64,000 nt of DNA from Lunularia cruciata (taxonomy: Eukaryota; Streptophyta; Marchantiopsida; Lunulariales; Lunulariaceae), in NCBI GenBank assembly GCA_948567375.1, contig OX419761.1, positions 6,264,501-6,328,500 on the forward strand, in the 5' to 3' direction. Every line of letters begins with the position of its first letter. Positions within the stretch are counted from its first letter, which is position 1. The translations under genes were made by a program, and so were the position numbers. This document shows positions 33,326 through 45,295 of this stretch, piece after piece. The notes beneath the pieces are model-generated. The model worked only from the letters and a program-made list of their open reading frames with translations, was not told the DNA's origin and did no database searches.

Positions 33326-34079
33326 CTAGCTGGATCCTCCTCTCTCCTCCCGATTGACTCTCTAGCAAGCTGTCCTCTGTCTACAGTTTTTCTTCGTCCT
33401 CACAACAATTTGAGGACTGGTCTTTGTCGACTAATCTACAGATCAATGGTCAGTACAATCTTCCAAAACTGATGACAGGCAAAAGTGGTCCGAAGGCACA
33501 ATTTCAAACCGATCAAACTTGTCGATAAAGCATCGAATTCAAGTGCACCTCGAATTGGTCAAGTCTACCTGACTTAATGTATGTGAAGGAACTTCAGGAG
33601 TTCATAGCGTTATGGAGGATGAAGAGTTCCCTACTTAGTTTAGTCAACATTTATGTCATTAATCCGACTACCTTAGTTGGATGGTCCGCCTTGCACTTGT
33701 CTCAATTTTGTTGAGGTTGCTTCAGAGAACTGGTAGATTTAATTTGGAAGATTCTCTAAGTATATGGATCATCAAATGGAGAATATCAGAAATGAATAGG
33801 TAAAATTACACAGTAGGAAGTAAGTGTTTAACCATCGGAGGTCTTTGGGTAGATTTTCTTGGTTATAGTTTATTCTCATTGATGTGATATTTTGTACATA
33901 GTTTTGAAAATGGAAACTACGTGATAATTCCTTACGTTTTGACCTCATCACCACATATTAAATTTATCTTTATGTCTTCACATATGAAGTGATTATCATG
34001 GTGGGTGAATTCTTGTTTGTGTTTTTTCGAGTCCATCGGAGATATAACAACCTTTACACGATATTTTTTTTGTTTTGTT

Positions 34080-34900
34080 TCGATTATATTGATTCACAAA
34101 TTTTTATATTTTTCCACACCTTTATTTTTATTGGGTGGATGGGTCGATAAAAAAGGATAAGGATAATAAGGATAATAAAAAAGATACTTCGATAAGATAA
34201 TAAAGTGTTTTTGCTTGTTCTTATACGCATATACATTATCAACAAAATCTCTCATCAACTTTTTATGCATGGTTTAAGAATCTTATTCATAAACTTGATA
34301 GTAGGGTAGTTGATGCATTACAAAGACCAAAGTGTACTACTTGAAAATAAAGTGTATTACAGATGATCAAATGTTGATGTTCTAGTGCAATGTTTATTTT
34401 CTTATAATCACAATAACTATCAAAAAATCTATACCATTCATTGCATACAATCTCCTCCAAGATCTCATCACCAATGAATGGTAAAGGATAATAACACTTC
34501 TTGGTCGATACAGCTTGTTGAGCTTTTTGTAACTCAGCACATCTTCAACTTTCCATTCGTCTTCACTATCATAATGATGAAGATTTATTCAAAATCTACA
34601 CTTCATACATGAAGTATGTTTCTTTCCTTGACAACTGTTGTTATTGGTGGGCTGACTTCCCTTTTCATTCCGCAATCACATTAGTTCAATGCTCCAACTC
34701 AATGAGATGCTCCTTGAAGGTTACCAGAGGCTTGTAACTAAAGGCAAAGACAGGGACATATTTGCGTAAATTTTCTCAAATCTTCCCTTATGCTCCAAAG
34801 TCACCTTCTACTACATTTGAGCGTGGGAATCCTTCTCTCAATCTCTTCTTTCATTGAGGATTTATTTGGATCATTGGGAAATTGAGGTTCCTATAAGAGA
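34080..34900 (-). pseudogene. Decayed gypsy pol fragment inside duplication copy 2
   Basis: Same H-related RT fragment as 20940-21670, at the same relative place in the block. It has an extra stretch near 34285-34365. Confidence 0.68.
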
Positions 34901-36395
34901 TCATCATACTCAAACTATACATCTATATCCTCCCGTGTTGAGCTCCTCCCTTGTATTTCTATATTTCTGTCCACCTCTGAGTAGCCACCTTCTTTCCAAA
35001 CTATAACCATGGTTTTTGTAATTTTCAAAGGTTGAAAGCTTAGAGAATAGCAACACCGTTTTCTAGGTGCCGTCATGAATCCTCCTAACTTCTCAGGAAA
35101 TTCTTGAGAATTATAGAGAATCCTACTGCCAGATTTAGTGACCTTTAAGGCACAGAAGTAGAACCGATATCATGTCAATGAGAATTACTTTCTGTATCCT
35201 ACCACGATATCTAAAGAACAGAAGAAGAGCTAAGGCTCAAGTCGCTGAAAGGATGTCCGAGGTGTCCGCCCCAGTTGTTGTGGAATGAGCTCGGGGACTA
35301 ATGAGCTGCGCAGTGCCACGCGTGAGAGAAACTTCACCTTTCCATTTAGAAACAACTACAATGTGCCTGAAAGTTGCGCAGAAGGGTCCCTCCTTGCCCC
35401 CCATTCGGCACCCTGGGTAAGAAATCAAACTAGAACCTTGGTAGGATTAAATTTGATGTACTCTTGCCTGCCAAGAATGTAGCTTTTTGTTCAGAAGGTA
35501 AACATGACCAGAGGAAACGTAGCAACAACGGCTCTACTGCCGTTAACGTGATACGAGCTTGACAAACTATAAACGTAGATGGATAAATCAGATGAGTTCT
35601 TTCACAACAACTCACCACCATAACCAAGCAGTTTATAGAAGTCATTGTGATCAAGAACAAGGAATAGAGAAACATACTAATGCTTCTCGTATTCGATCCA
35701 ACGATATATTCGGAGAAACATAATAAGAAGGTAACAGAGCAAAATAAGATGAGAATTTCACAGTCCATGACCAGATTCTCCATCTGAGTTTGCAAACAGG
35801 TCACATCCAAGTCCTTGTATCCGTCCTTTTGCAGAAGTCCTAGGAAACTTTGAATCACTCACAGGAGGTCTCCAAAGTTTGATCCACTGAGAAATCCATC
35901 ATTAGACGCATATCCTGCATGAGAATAGGTCTTCTGATCTGTAGACCATTGAAAATATGTCCGATTGCCATCAATCGGACATATTTGCGGACCTATCAAT
36001 CATCCATGGAACACGTTGGTTAACCATCTTGATGGACTATTATCAACTTACAAGCAAACAACTTAATGCCGATACCATATAGGCAAGACCTGACTGCAGG
36101 TAGAAGCTTGTACCTGTCTTCCTCTCCAACTGTATTGGCAAGGCTTTCGGACTCCAGTAAAGCCTCTTACAAAGAAACAAACTGCTCAAATCTATGATCG
36201 ACTAGTACTTATGATCCACTGCCCAGTCCTCTACCCGTCTACTCATGAGACAGCACGCTTGAGGGATTCTGGAGAGTCTTTCTTCATGTAGAGTTTCAAA
36301 CTTTCCATAAAGCTTTTCAAGGAAGCATTCAAGCACGCTATCCCTTGACTGCGTAGAGCGAGAGGTGATCGCTGCTCGGTCACCCGCCTCACGCT

Positions 36396-36701
36396 GTGCC
36401 CTCTACATTATCTCAGCAGGAACTTCTCATCTCCATAGAAATGCCCACTCGGAAACTCCACGCTTCAAGTGGACGTGCCTTCTACATGACCCCACCGGTC
36501 CTCGCGAACAGCTTCGACTACCAACTCTCATACTCCCACTCTGGTGACAGGTGGCCGCTACACCACCCAGATGATAGAAACTGTGTGAAAGCAGGCTCAA
36601 TAGGTTGCCATTCGACTTCTGCTTCGCTCATAGTTTTTCTTCATGGTTCGAACAGAACGAACATGACAATTGCTACCCTGTTCATTGGTAATAGAATTTG
36701 A
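36396..36701 (+). other. 101-codon ORF of unit u2 (function unknown)
   Basis: Counterpart of 23621-23926, same length and same ends, with about a dozen amino-acid changes. It lies just downstream of the internal deletion of u2. Confidence 0.2.
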
Positions 36702-36715
36702 GATTTTATTCTCAG

Positions 36716-38699
36716 ATGAATCAGATGAGTTCTTTCACAATAACTCACCACCATAACCAAGTTATTTATAGAAGTCAATGTGGTCGTTGTGGTTAACAAC
36801 AAATGATAGAGAAACATACTAGTGCAACTGGTATTCTACCCAATGATATATTCTATGGAAAAACATAATAAGAAGGTGACAGAGCAAAATAAGTCGAGAA
36901 TTTCACGGTCCAAGACCGGATTCTCTATCAGAGTTTGCAAACAGGTCACATCCAAGTCCTTGTATCTACCCTTTTGCAGATCCTAGTCATATCCAGTCCT
37001 AGGAAACTTTGAATCACTGACAGGATGTCTCTAGAGTTTGATCCACTGAGAACCCATCTCCGGACGCACATCCTGCATGAGAAAAGGTCTCCTGATCTGT
37101 AGACTTTTATACAGGCAAGACCTGGTTGCAGCTTAAAGCTTATCCCTGTCTTCGTCTCCAACTGTGTTGGCAAGGCTTTCGGACTCCGGTACAGCCTCTT
37201 ACAATGAAACAAGCTGCTCAAATCTATGATCGACTAGTACTTATGATCCACAGCCCAGTTGCCTACCCAGACTCATGAGACAGCACCCTTGAGGGCTTCT
37301 GAAGATTCTTTCTTCAAATAGAGTTTCTTACTTTTGATAAGGCTTTGTCAAGATTGGCTGAACATGATGCCCACTTCATGGCAGTCAATGAAATGATGAT
37401 CAGAACTTCCGCCAGGTATCTCAACCTTTACTGTCTAAATTCCCCTGTGATCAAGCAGTGGATGAATGCAACTTCCTATGAACAAGATTAAAAGATAGCA
37501 ATCCTTCCACTGCTATATTGCCAGTTCAATGTATTGAAACTTGATTAGTGTCAACGACTCGTTGCAGAACCCAGTGTGCTACCAAGATTCTTATAACAAT
37601 CCAGATTGCCATCGATGTCCACCACAATATTATACGTGCATGCAGATGCAGGGTTTGCACATTAATTAATCAAAAACAATAGGCGTTCACTTGATCGCCT
37701 GAAAGAACCTATGCATACATCGCAACTTAAAAAGCTGAGAGTAGTTGTTGGAATCAGATTCGAGAGGATGATCGCTGGGAAGCATTCAAGCACGCTATCC
37801 CCTGACTGCGTAGAGCGAAAGGTGATCGCTGCTCGGTCACCCGCCTCACGCCGTGCCCTCTACGTTACCTCGGCAGGCACTTTTCATCTCCATGGAAATG
37901 CCCACTCGGAGACTCTACGCTTCAAGTGGACGTGCCTTCTACATGACCCCACCGGTACTCGAGAACAGCTTCGACTACCAACTCTCATACTCCCACTCGG
38001 GTTACAGGCGGTCGCTACACCGCCCAGATGATAGAGACTGTGCGAAAGCAGAGTCAATAGGCTGCTATTCGACTTTTGCTTCGCTCATAGTTTTTCTTCA
38101 TGGTTCGACCAGAACGAACGTGACAATTGCTACCCTGTTCATTGGTGAAAGAATTTGAGATTCTACTCTCACTTACAGCAAGTCCTTGAGTGCCACTCGC
38201 TTGTACAACACCTCCTTCTAAAATGTAAACAATATCATATATGCAGCAGATGAATCATCTTTCGATTGATCCCTTCATTTACAAAGCAGTAATTTTGAGA
38301 ATCTCATCCTCACCGCAGGCCGCATGTACTGTGCTGTTCATGGCGGGAAGTTTTTTATTGCGAAGAACTAAGAAACCAAGCGACCACAACTATAATACAC
38401 GTCAAGCATCTACTCATCACATTAGTTAGATATTCCAGTTTGCAGCGAAATGTGCATTTGAACACTTTTCTAAATTTCAGCTACTCTCATAACACTAGTA
38501 ACGTACAATGAGAATCGGATAGGGTACTGAAAGCAGCAATGTTTGGGAATTTGGCTCAACATATAGATAAATATCAGTTCCGGGTTTTTCTATTCGTTAG
38601 AGTGTGCTTACAATTTGCAGCCGAAGATTCTATACCTCCCGTAAATTTGGGGTTTTGTCGAAAAATCTCAATACACGAGAGCAAATTACATCCAGATTG
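36716..38699. repeat. 2-kb unit u3, tandem copy of u2
   Basis: It starts with the same AATCAGATGAGTTCTTTCAC landmark as u2 (35586) and u1 (22375) and runs to the block end. This shows a local tandem duplication after, or as part of, the larger event. Confidence 0.75.
37853..38158 (+). other. 101-codon ORF of unit u3 (function unknown)
   Basis: Third copy of the frame seen at 23621 and 36396, same length. Confidence 0.2.
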
Positions 38700-38744
38700 G
38701 TGTCCTGCAGTTGAATCTCCTCAGAATAACATAATTTCGGCATA

Positions 38745-39250
38745 ATGAGGCGACTGTCACCTTCAGGCTCGTATGTAAAGCATGTTAGTTTGGAATCTCA
38801 TGGTTGCTCTGTTACGTCTTTCGAGATAAACAATGTGTTTGCAGCTAAGTTGTGCGATCTAATGTTAACTGTGCGGAGATGCACCATGTGCATGTATGTA
38901 ACAAACAAACTATGGATAGACTTGGAATTAATCAACTTGTTGGGGATATGAAGAGTCTTGAACGCTGCGGTGGCCTAAGTATTGGAAAGTAAACTAAGAA
39001 AGGCATATATGAGTTGCCACGAACACCAGATGAATATTGGAAGCCAAAACTCGGAACAACTTGAGTTCAACGTGGAGACTTAGTTGATCTGGAACCACTT
39101 GAATCCAACGGTGCTTGCTTTGCCTAAAATTCCCTTGAAGTTGGAGGTTTGTTTGCCTTTACTTTCAACACATCTTCACAGTAATGAACGGCAATTGATT
39201 CCATCACATGATCACAAATCAAGAATTGGCCGCATTTTCCACCTATAAAA
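38745..39250 (+). other. Possible degraded LRR/unknown coding remnant
   Basis: Plus-strand frames are short and broken. LPKIPLKLEVCLPLLSTHL near 39115-39170 and LWIDLELINLLGI near 38910-38950 have LRR-like spacing, but no unit is complete. An origin like that of 25340-26400 is possible but weak. Confidence 0.25.
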
Positions 39251-39379
39251 TTAAGGGGACACATTATAGAGAAAGCCAGACATGAAAAATTTTAAGAGAG
39301 TTAAAAAATTCCTAACAATAGACAAAAGACTTGTGAAATTTCATAGATATCTCGTCATACACCTATAAACTTGTACAAG

Positions 39380-40545
39380 TTTGATCTTGTGAGAGTTGCC
39401 AATGTAACAAAATCAAAAACCAAAAATCAAATGGACTTCTTCAATCACTTCCCATCCCAACTGCACAATGGGAACATATAAGTTTTGACCTCATCACATC
39501 ATTACCCAAAATAGATCAAAGTCATGCTTCCATTCTGATGTTTGTTGATAAACTTAGAAAGCAGATTTATTTAGCACCCACTATGGATGCCCCTATTCTA
39601 AGAAAGATTTACTTTAATTGTAATCAAGCACACGGGAAGCTAAGGGTTCTCATATTCTAAGGTGATTCTCAATTCATTGGTAAATTTTGGAAAGTACTAT
39701 TCAAACTTCTTGACACCAAACTTGCTTTGTCTATTGTCTATCATCCTCAAACTGATGTGAATAACAAATATGAAAATTGGACCTTGGAGGATTTGTGTCT
39801 TTGTCAATGTTCATCATAAAAATTGGGATGCTTGCCTTGTGGTTGTTGAGTTTACCTACAATAACTCTAAGCAAGCAAGCACCAGATCCTCTCTCTTCTT
39901 CCTTAATTTTGGCCGACACCCACTTGTTCTAGATTCTATTCTTGCTCCATCGCAATCTCAAGCTCCTCATACTTTCACCTTCTTGTCTATAATATCTTAA
40001 TCCTTATAGTAAGCTAAATCTCATCTCCTCATTACTCAAAATTGACAAAAGTAATATGTTGATCAACATCATCATGATTTCACCTTTCAACTAGATGATA
40101 AGGTCATAATTTCTTTTAGTAACATGCTCCTCCTACTTACAACCCAAGTTTGTAAATTTACTCTTCATTGGATAGGTCCATTTGATATTATCTAAATCAT
40201 TTCTCCTATTGTTTATTGACTTGCCTTGCCTAGTCATATGCAAATATACTTTATCTTTCATGTTTCAAAATTGAAACCCTTTGTTTTAATCCATCTTCCT
40301 TTTCCCTTCATATCCAACCCTCTACTCCCCCATTCCTATCAAAAATAATAAGGAGTATAGAGTTGATCATATCTTTGCACATCAAAACATCCAACATAGC
40401 CACCAACAACACATTGAGTACAAAGTCCTTTGGAAAGGGTATCTCCTTCATGATGCCTCATGGGAGCCTCTTTCTCATCTCCACATTGCATGAATGGCCA
40501 TGCAAGAGTTTGAAGATTCCATGGAAACAAGTTATTATCAATTAC
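39380..40545 (+). pseudogene. Chromovirus D integrase and chromodomain relic
   Basis: Fragments include LASCLVVVEFTYNNSKQAST-like sequence (39830-39880) and FFLNFGRHPLVLDSILAPS. The chromodomain EYRVDHIFAHQNIQHSH continues to EYKVLWKGYLLHDASWEPL at about 40345-40480. Chromodomains bind modified histone tails and direct integration into heterochromatin. This is the only complete chromodomain in the window, as C is cut by the window end. Confidence 0.78.
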
Positions 40546-40558
40546 TGGTGAGGGAATA

Positions 40559-41674
40559 TGTAACAAAATGGAGTTAGCATACAAGTTAGTAGAAGCTAAC
40601 TAGTTAGCAAATAGGCCAAATTAGCCAAGCAATCTAAGAATTTTCTGGAAGCATCAAGGAAACTTTGTGATACCTTCCAAGCATTGAGTAACATGTATGC
40701 CAAGTAGACAACTTCTAAGAGGAAGCTTCTTGGCTAGCTTAGTTTGCATGCCAAGAAGGTAACTTCTAGTATGAAGCTTCTTGTAATACCCAAGGTTAAC
40801 CATATGATCTAGATGTGAAATTCGGTTTGGTAACTTCTAGAATGATGTTATACATGATGGTCAAAATAGATCAGATAGAAGTATCACCAAAAGAGTTCTT
40901 CTACTAATAGGGCAGAAACCAAAATAGACTTGAGAACCTTAGAACCAATAGCTAGACATATGATTTAAAGGTGAGAATTGGTTTGGTAACATCTGGAAGG
41001 ATGTTACACATGATGGACTAAAAAGAACAGAAAGAAGTATCACCAAAAGGGGACTTCTACTAATAGAGTAGGAACCGAAATATGCCAAAAATCTTTGAAG
41101 GCAATTTTGGAGGCCTAAATGGATGAATTAGGCCTCAAAAATGTACAGATTCCCCCCCCCCAATGTATGGAAGGCTGGCCTTCCCTCCCCCCTGCTTTGT
41201 CTTGGCGAGAGCTTTCTAACGGTACCTTACTCATGTGATTATGAGATTCCTATAGGAAGATTCCCTAAAAGATTCCCTCTAGTCAAAGCTTGTTTGACCA
41301 ACCAGATAGGACCTAGACCAGACAGGTCACCCATCCAAGTAAGTAATCCAAGGGTGGAACTTGCTGACATGTCACCTATCTGTGTCCCTAATCCTATGTT
41401 GGAGCTTCCTTGGAGGAGATCCTCTTTGTCTGTATAATAAAGAGAAGGTGCTCCCTTGGGGCATCAAAGGTTTGAGTGTGCAATCTGTGTTTTCTCTCTT
41501 CTCTTGTCCTCGGAGTATTGCATTTCCTTGGGAACCTTTTAGGAACCTTATATATTTTCTATAAATACCAAAGTCCAAGCTCATGCTAGGCATTTAGAAT
41601 TTCCCTCACTTGAGAGTCTCAATGTGATCTTCAACTCTGGTCTTCCATTCTTTTATTTCTCTCCTTGGTCTTTT
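40559..41674 (+). repeat. LTR of chromovirus D (enlarged)
   Basis: It starts TGTAACAAAATGGAG after the purine run GGTGAGGGAATA. It ends in sequence equal to the end of C's LTR (ATAAATACCAAAG...TTTCTCTCC). It is about 1.1 kb long versus 340 bp in C, because roughly 0.75 kb (about 40775-41520) is inserted. That insert contains a 156-bp tandem duplication (40801-40956 / 40957-41088) and a run of C at 41151-41161. Confidence 0.72.
40638..40650. promoter_or_regulatory. Three-module heat shock element in LTR D
   Basis: GAATTTTCTGGAA reads GAAnnTTCnnGAA. It is at the same LTR position as the C element at 59126 but with different filler bases. Confidence 0.5.
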
Positions 41675-43565
41675 AAATATTTGCACTATGGACCCAAGCT
41701 TAGCAATTATAAGTGTAAGCTTGTCATATATATTATATGGCTCTTCAAATACAACTACTATTATGTTGGTGTGAGATAGATGTTTGAGAGGATGGCATAT
41801 GGCATGTTTGACTCCTTCCCTCATGGTGATTCCTCAAGAATAGTGATTATGTCCTTGATGTACTTGATCTTTAGCTAATTTACTTTTTATGTGATAAAAA
41901 TTGCAAACAAGTAGCTATTAATGGAGGCTTGAAAGCACTCAGCCTCTTCATCTATGCCCACCATAGGACATATCACATACTTGGAGTAGATGGCTATTTG
42001 GAGTTAGAAGAACCTAGTTTCCACCTACAAGGATGATTGTGGCACTTTAGAATTCATGTATGCCTTCTATATGAGTTATGTATCTATAGTGTATGATGTT
42101 GATAACAATTTATGTATGTAGTAATGTATATATACACAACAATTATCATAATATTTGTAGCACCAAAGCTAGTTTGCTTGGATGCTAAAGTCTTAGTCTT
42201 GGTAGTCATAGTTATACAAGTAGTTGCTCAAAGTCTACTTAATGGAAAACACATTTATGTTAGGGCTACTCATCACACCCAGTTTGAGCTCCATGTGCCC
42301 TATTAGATGGGCCATCAGCAGTGCTGTTAGATCGGAGTGCTAGGTCAAGTCCAGGGGGTATACCTTCAAAGCGCAGCTCCAAAGAGCTCACTTCTTTGAC
42401 ATTGAGCCTTTGAGCTCTTGGCTATGGTTAATAGAGGCTAGCAAGCATCATTTGGAGTCCCTTAGATAGAGTGGGTGTGGTTTGATGCTGTAATTAAAAC
42501 CTATCAATGGTAATTTTTTCACTTGAGAGTTGATTCAAGTTGAATGTATGAACTAAGCTGATTATTGTGGCACTTTAGAGTTCATGTACTACTTTTGTCT
42601 GAATGTTGCTTCTATATAGTATGATGTTGATAAGATTGCATGTTATGTTACAATGTATGTATGCATGACACTTTATCTTAATAAGGTTAAACATCTTCAA
42701 AATAATGCATGTGTATGAACTTGGTTTCATTAGGATGGTAAGGGTAAATTTGAGTGGTTATGAATGATAACTTGTGGAAGAACCCTAAAAGGACGTGACA
42801 TATATACTGGTAAGCAAAAATACACTTCAATTATTATAATGAAATACTCAAAGGGAATATATCACTCTATTAGAGCAATTGATTAATATAAAGTGATGAA
42901 TATTTTGATGTTTTTATGATTGAATTCTGACAGGAAAAACTTCCTCTTGAATAGTAGTTGTCAAAGGTGTAAGAACAAATGCTAATCAATGGGGATGAAT
43001 ATGCTAAGTATTTTCCTTAATTTGGACTCAAACTGAACAATATCCTCTTTCATATCTTGCCAAATGTTCACCTCCTTCACTATTTTTTGGGAAAACGGCT
43101 AGATTACTTTCTTGTTTGGTTCTTTGAATAATGAGAACAATGAAGTTTTGTAAAAAAGAAATAAAAGCTACGTAGATTTAATGTGGCCTTTTCTAACTTG
43201 TTAAGAACTACTTGCAAATATTCCTTTTAAGACATCAATATGGTTAATATCTGATTAAAGTGGAGTTGAGGGAGAATTTCAGTGTCCAATAACATCTTAT
43301 ATAAGAGAGTTGCTATTTCCACCATGTTGTTTACTACTTCCACCACACCTAATTGAAGAAAATGGCTAGTTAGTAACACCACTTCAATGATTATTATGCA
43401 TTAGCACACATGTGACCTTGCCCATTTTCTATCTATTTTGTCTCAAGAATATAGTGTTTCTTTTTGTTACACTTTGCCCACTTCTCATTTTTATTTATTT
43501 TCTCTCTGCTGCCATTATGCTTTGAGACTCTCTAAGTCTTGATGTCCTTATTTTTTTGCTCATTG
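41675..43565. other. Intergenic DNA with A-family LTR fragment
   Basis: Plus-strand 42230-42560 resembles the A/B LTR leader (compare 45790-46120). It is flanked by direct repeats (GTGGCACTTTAGA.TTCATGTA at 42042 and 42567; TAGTATGATGTTGATAA-type at 42090 and 42632). No gene is seen. Confidence 0.5.
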
Positions 43566-43569
43566 CTAT

Positions 43570-44810
43570 TGCATTTCACACATAGAATACAAGATGCTTG
43601 ATACCAACTTCTTGGAGCGTGATAGTGTAGTCGTTTATGTCCATGGCCATGCTCACAATATTAGTTTTGCTAGGACTATCCAACACTTAGACCATGTGCA
43701 TGGTAGTGTTGAAATATATTGTGACCATGGTGGTAGATACAAGAACACAATAGCAAAGAACCTAACAAGAAATATTGTTTAAATACAATGCAAAAAATCG
43801 ACTACATGTGGAAAGTTATTGCTTGCAAGAGTAATAAAAATAGATGGAGTTTCACCATTGATGATGACAACCACAATCATGAAATGTTTGATGAAATATC
43901 AAGCCATCCAAGTGCACAAAGGTTAATTGAAGTGGCAAAGAAGTCAATCAATAAATTGGTGGCGGTAGGCATCCCCATGCACCAAATTCTAATGAAGCTA
44001 AATGAGAAGACTTCAAATGCACTTGTGATAGCCAATCATCAATGCTTAACCTTTGATAGTTGATATGCCATACAAGCGCTCCTTGATGAGTTAAAAGAGC
44101 ATGAATTTCACAAAACTCTTGAGTTTCATGAGAATAACCATATCAAATGCCTTTTCTTTGCCCATCTAGATTCCATTGGCCTTGCCAAGCAATATTCCAT
44201 AATCGTCTTAATCAATTGTATCTGTAGGAAAAATTGCTTCAAGATGCCTCTTCTACACATAATTGGGCGCACAAGCCTCAATACATCATTCACAATATGT
44301 TTCATCTTCCTCAATTGAGATGATTTATGTGAGTATCAATGGACTTTGCAAAAGTTTGTAATCTATTTGGTGACACTCTTCCAACAATAATCATGGTTGA
44401 TGTGGATGATATCTTGATAAATGCAATTAGGTGTGTCTTTCTTGAGGCTTGGTGTGTACTTTGCCTTTGGCACATCCAAAATAAAATGCATCTAAATTGC
44501 AATAGAAATTTTAAGACAAAGAATTGAATGAAGGAAATAATGACAACTTGTTCAAGTATTGCCTAAGATTAAAAAGAATAGAAGTTTTAGCAATCTACAA
44601 TGGACTCAAGGAATTTAATAGACATCTCGCGTGCTTATCTTTACTTTTGCATTTGTTTGTGCCTTGTATTTCCTTCTCCATTCTTTGGAGTACTATATAT
44701 ATCTCCACCTTTAAAGTTGTATGGGACAATCATAGAATAATTTATGGAATAACTATGCATTTCCCGAACATCCAAAGCCAGACCTATCATAGTGAAGATT
44801 TTGCCTAAAT
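43570..44810 (+). pseudogene. MULE transposase relic (FAR1/FHY3-related, WRKY-GCM1 zinc finger)
   Basis: It starts with a DNA-binding part: GSVEIYCDHGGRYKN (43710-43755), Cys in KKSTTC near 43800, then after a frame change WKVIACKSNKNRWSFTIDDD and NHNHE (about 43808-43885). The transposase core follows with HIKCLFFAHLDSIGLAKQYS, KMPLLHIIGRTSLNTSF, QWTLQKFVNLFGDTLPTIIM and CVLCLWHIQNKM (about 44130-44500). This is the MULE pattern in which the element's own recruits are seen by the mobile host. The first catalytic region reads NCICRKN and not DxTYKTN, so its Asp is lost. Stops near 44060 and 44322 and the frameshift near 43803 prevent expression. No terminal inverted repeats were found. Confidence 0.78.
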
Positions 44811-44970
44811 AAATTTGATAAGTGTACTTGTTCCATGGTAAGTTCATACATACTTGTATAGCTCAAATATCTTAGGTGTTGTAGATTTTTCCTAAATAAA
44901 TCTGACATGTGTACTTGTTCCATGGTAAGATTAACATACTTTTACAGCTCAGATATCTTAGGTGTTGTAG
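44799..44970. repeat. 86-bp tandem duplication
   Basis: CCTAAATAAATnTGA units start at 44805 and 44891 and both end in TTAGGTGTTGTAG. They are about 85 percent alike by eye. Confidence 0.75.
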
Positions 44971-45035
44971 GGTAGATTCCTCCTACAAATACTGTTGGGG
45001 CTTAGCCCTATTTTTGGCTCCTTTGTCTTTTCCTT

Positions 45036-45295
45036 GTACAGTTTGATAGGTTCTTCCTATCCATCTTGTTTTCACATGTGATCACATGTTTCTATTTAGT
45101 TCCAACAAAATTATAAAGAGATTGAATGATTAGAAGTCAATAAATCTTCCTAGCATAATCATGTACAATTTGATGGGTTCTTCCTATCCATTTTTCTTTC
45201 ACACGTGATCACATTTTTCTATGCAATTCCAAAAAATTATAAAGAGATTGAATGTTTTGATTAGAAGTCCATAAATCTTCCTAGCATGATCAAAA
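45036..45295. repeat. About 130-bp tandem duplication
   Basis: GTACAnTTTGATnGGTTC units start at 45036 and 45163. Each contains TGATCACAT and AAAGAGATTGAATG and ends in CTTCCTAGCATnATCA. Confidence 0.75.

Larger units (their letters stand above)
33046..38699. repeat. Segmental duplication block, copy 2 (with extra tandem unit)
   Basis: Direct repeat of 19806-24474. It is about 1 kb longer, because the 2.1-kb unit is present twice: u2 35590-36715 and u3 36716-38699. u2 lacks the part equivalent to 23091-23546 (456 bp) of u1. u3 lacks about 145 bp near 37107. Confidence 0.85.
39370..41674 (+). mobile_element. Chromovirus (Ty3/gypsy) D, 3' end with LTR
   Basis: The plus-strand copy starts inside integrase (about 39380, ESCQ-equivalent) and runs through the integrase core, C-terminus and chromodomain to a purine tract and LTR. 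The sequence follows element C (63000 onward) closely but with many stops. The 5' portion is missing. Confidence 0.82.

Noticed and set aside
35430-35858. 142-codon minus-strand frame
   Set aside because: The corresponding frame is broken in the other copies of the unit, and the peptide has no recognisable domain.
41151-41161. C homopolymer as a possible functional site
   Set aside because: Simple run inside the LTR D insert; likely slippage or assembly-prone, nothing more is supported.
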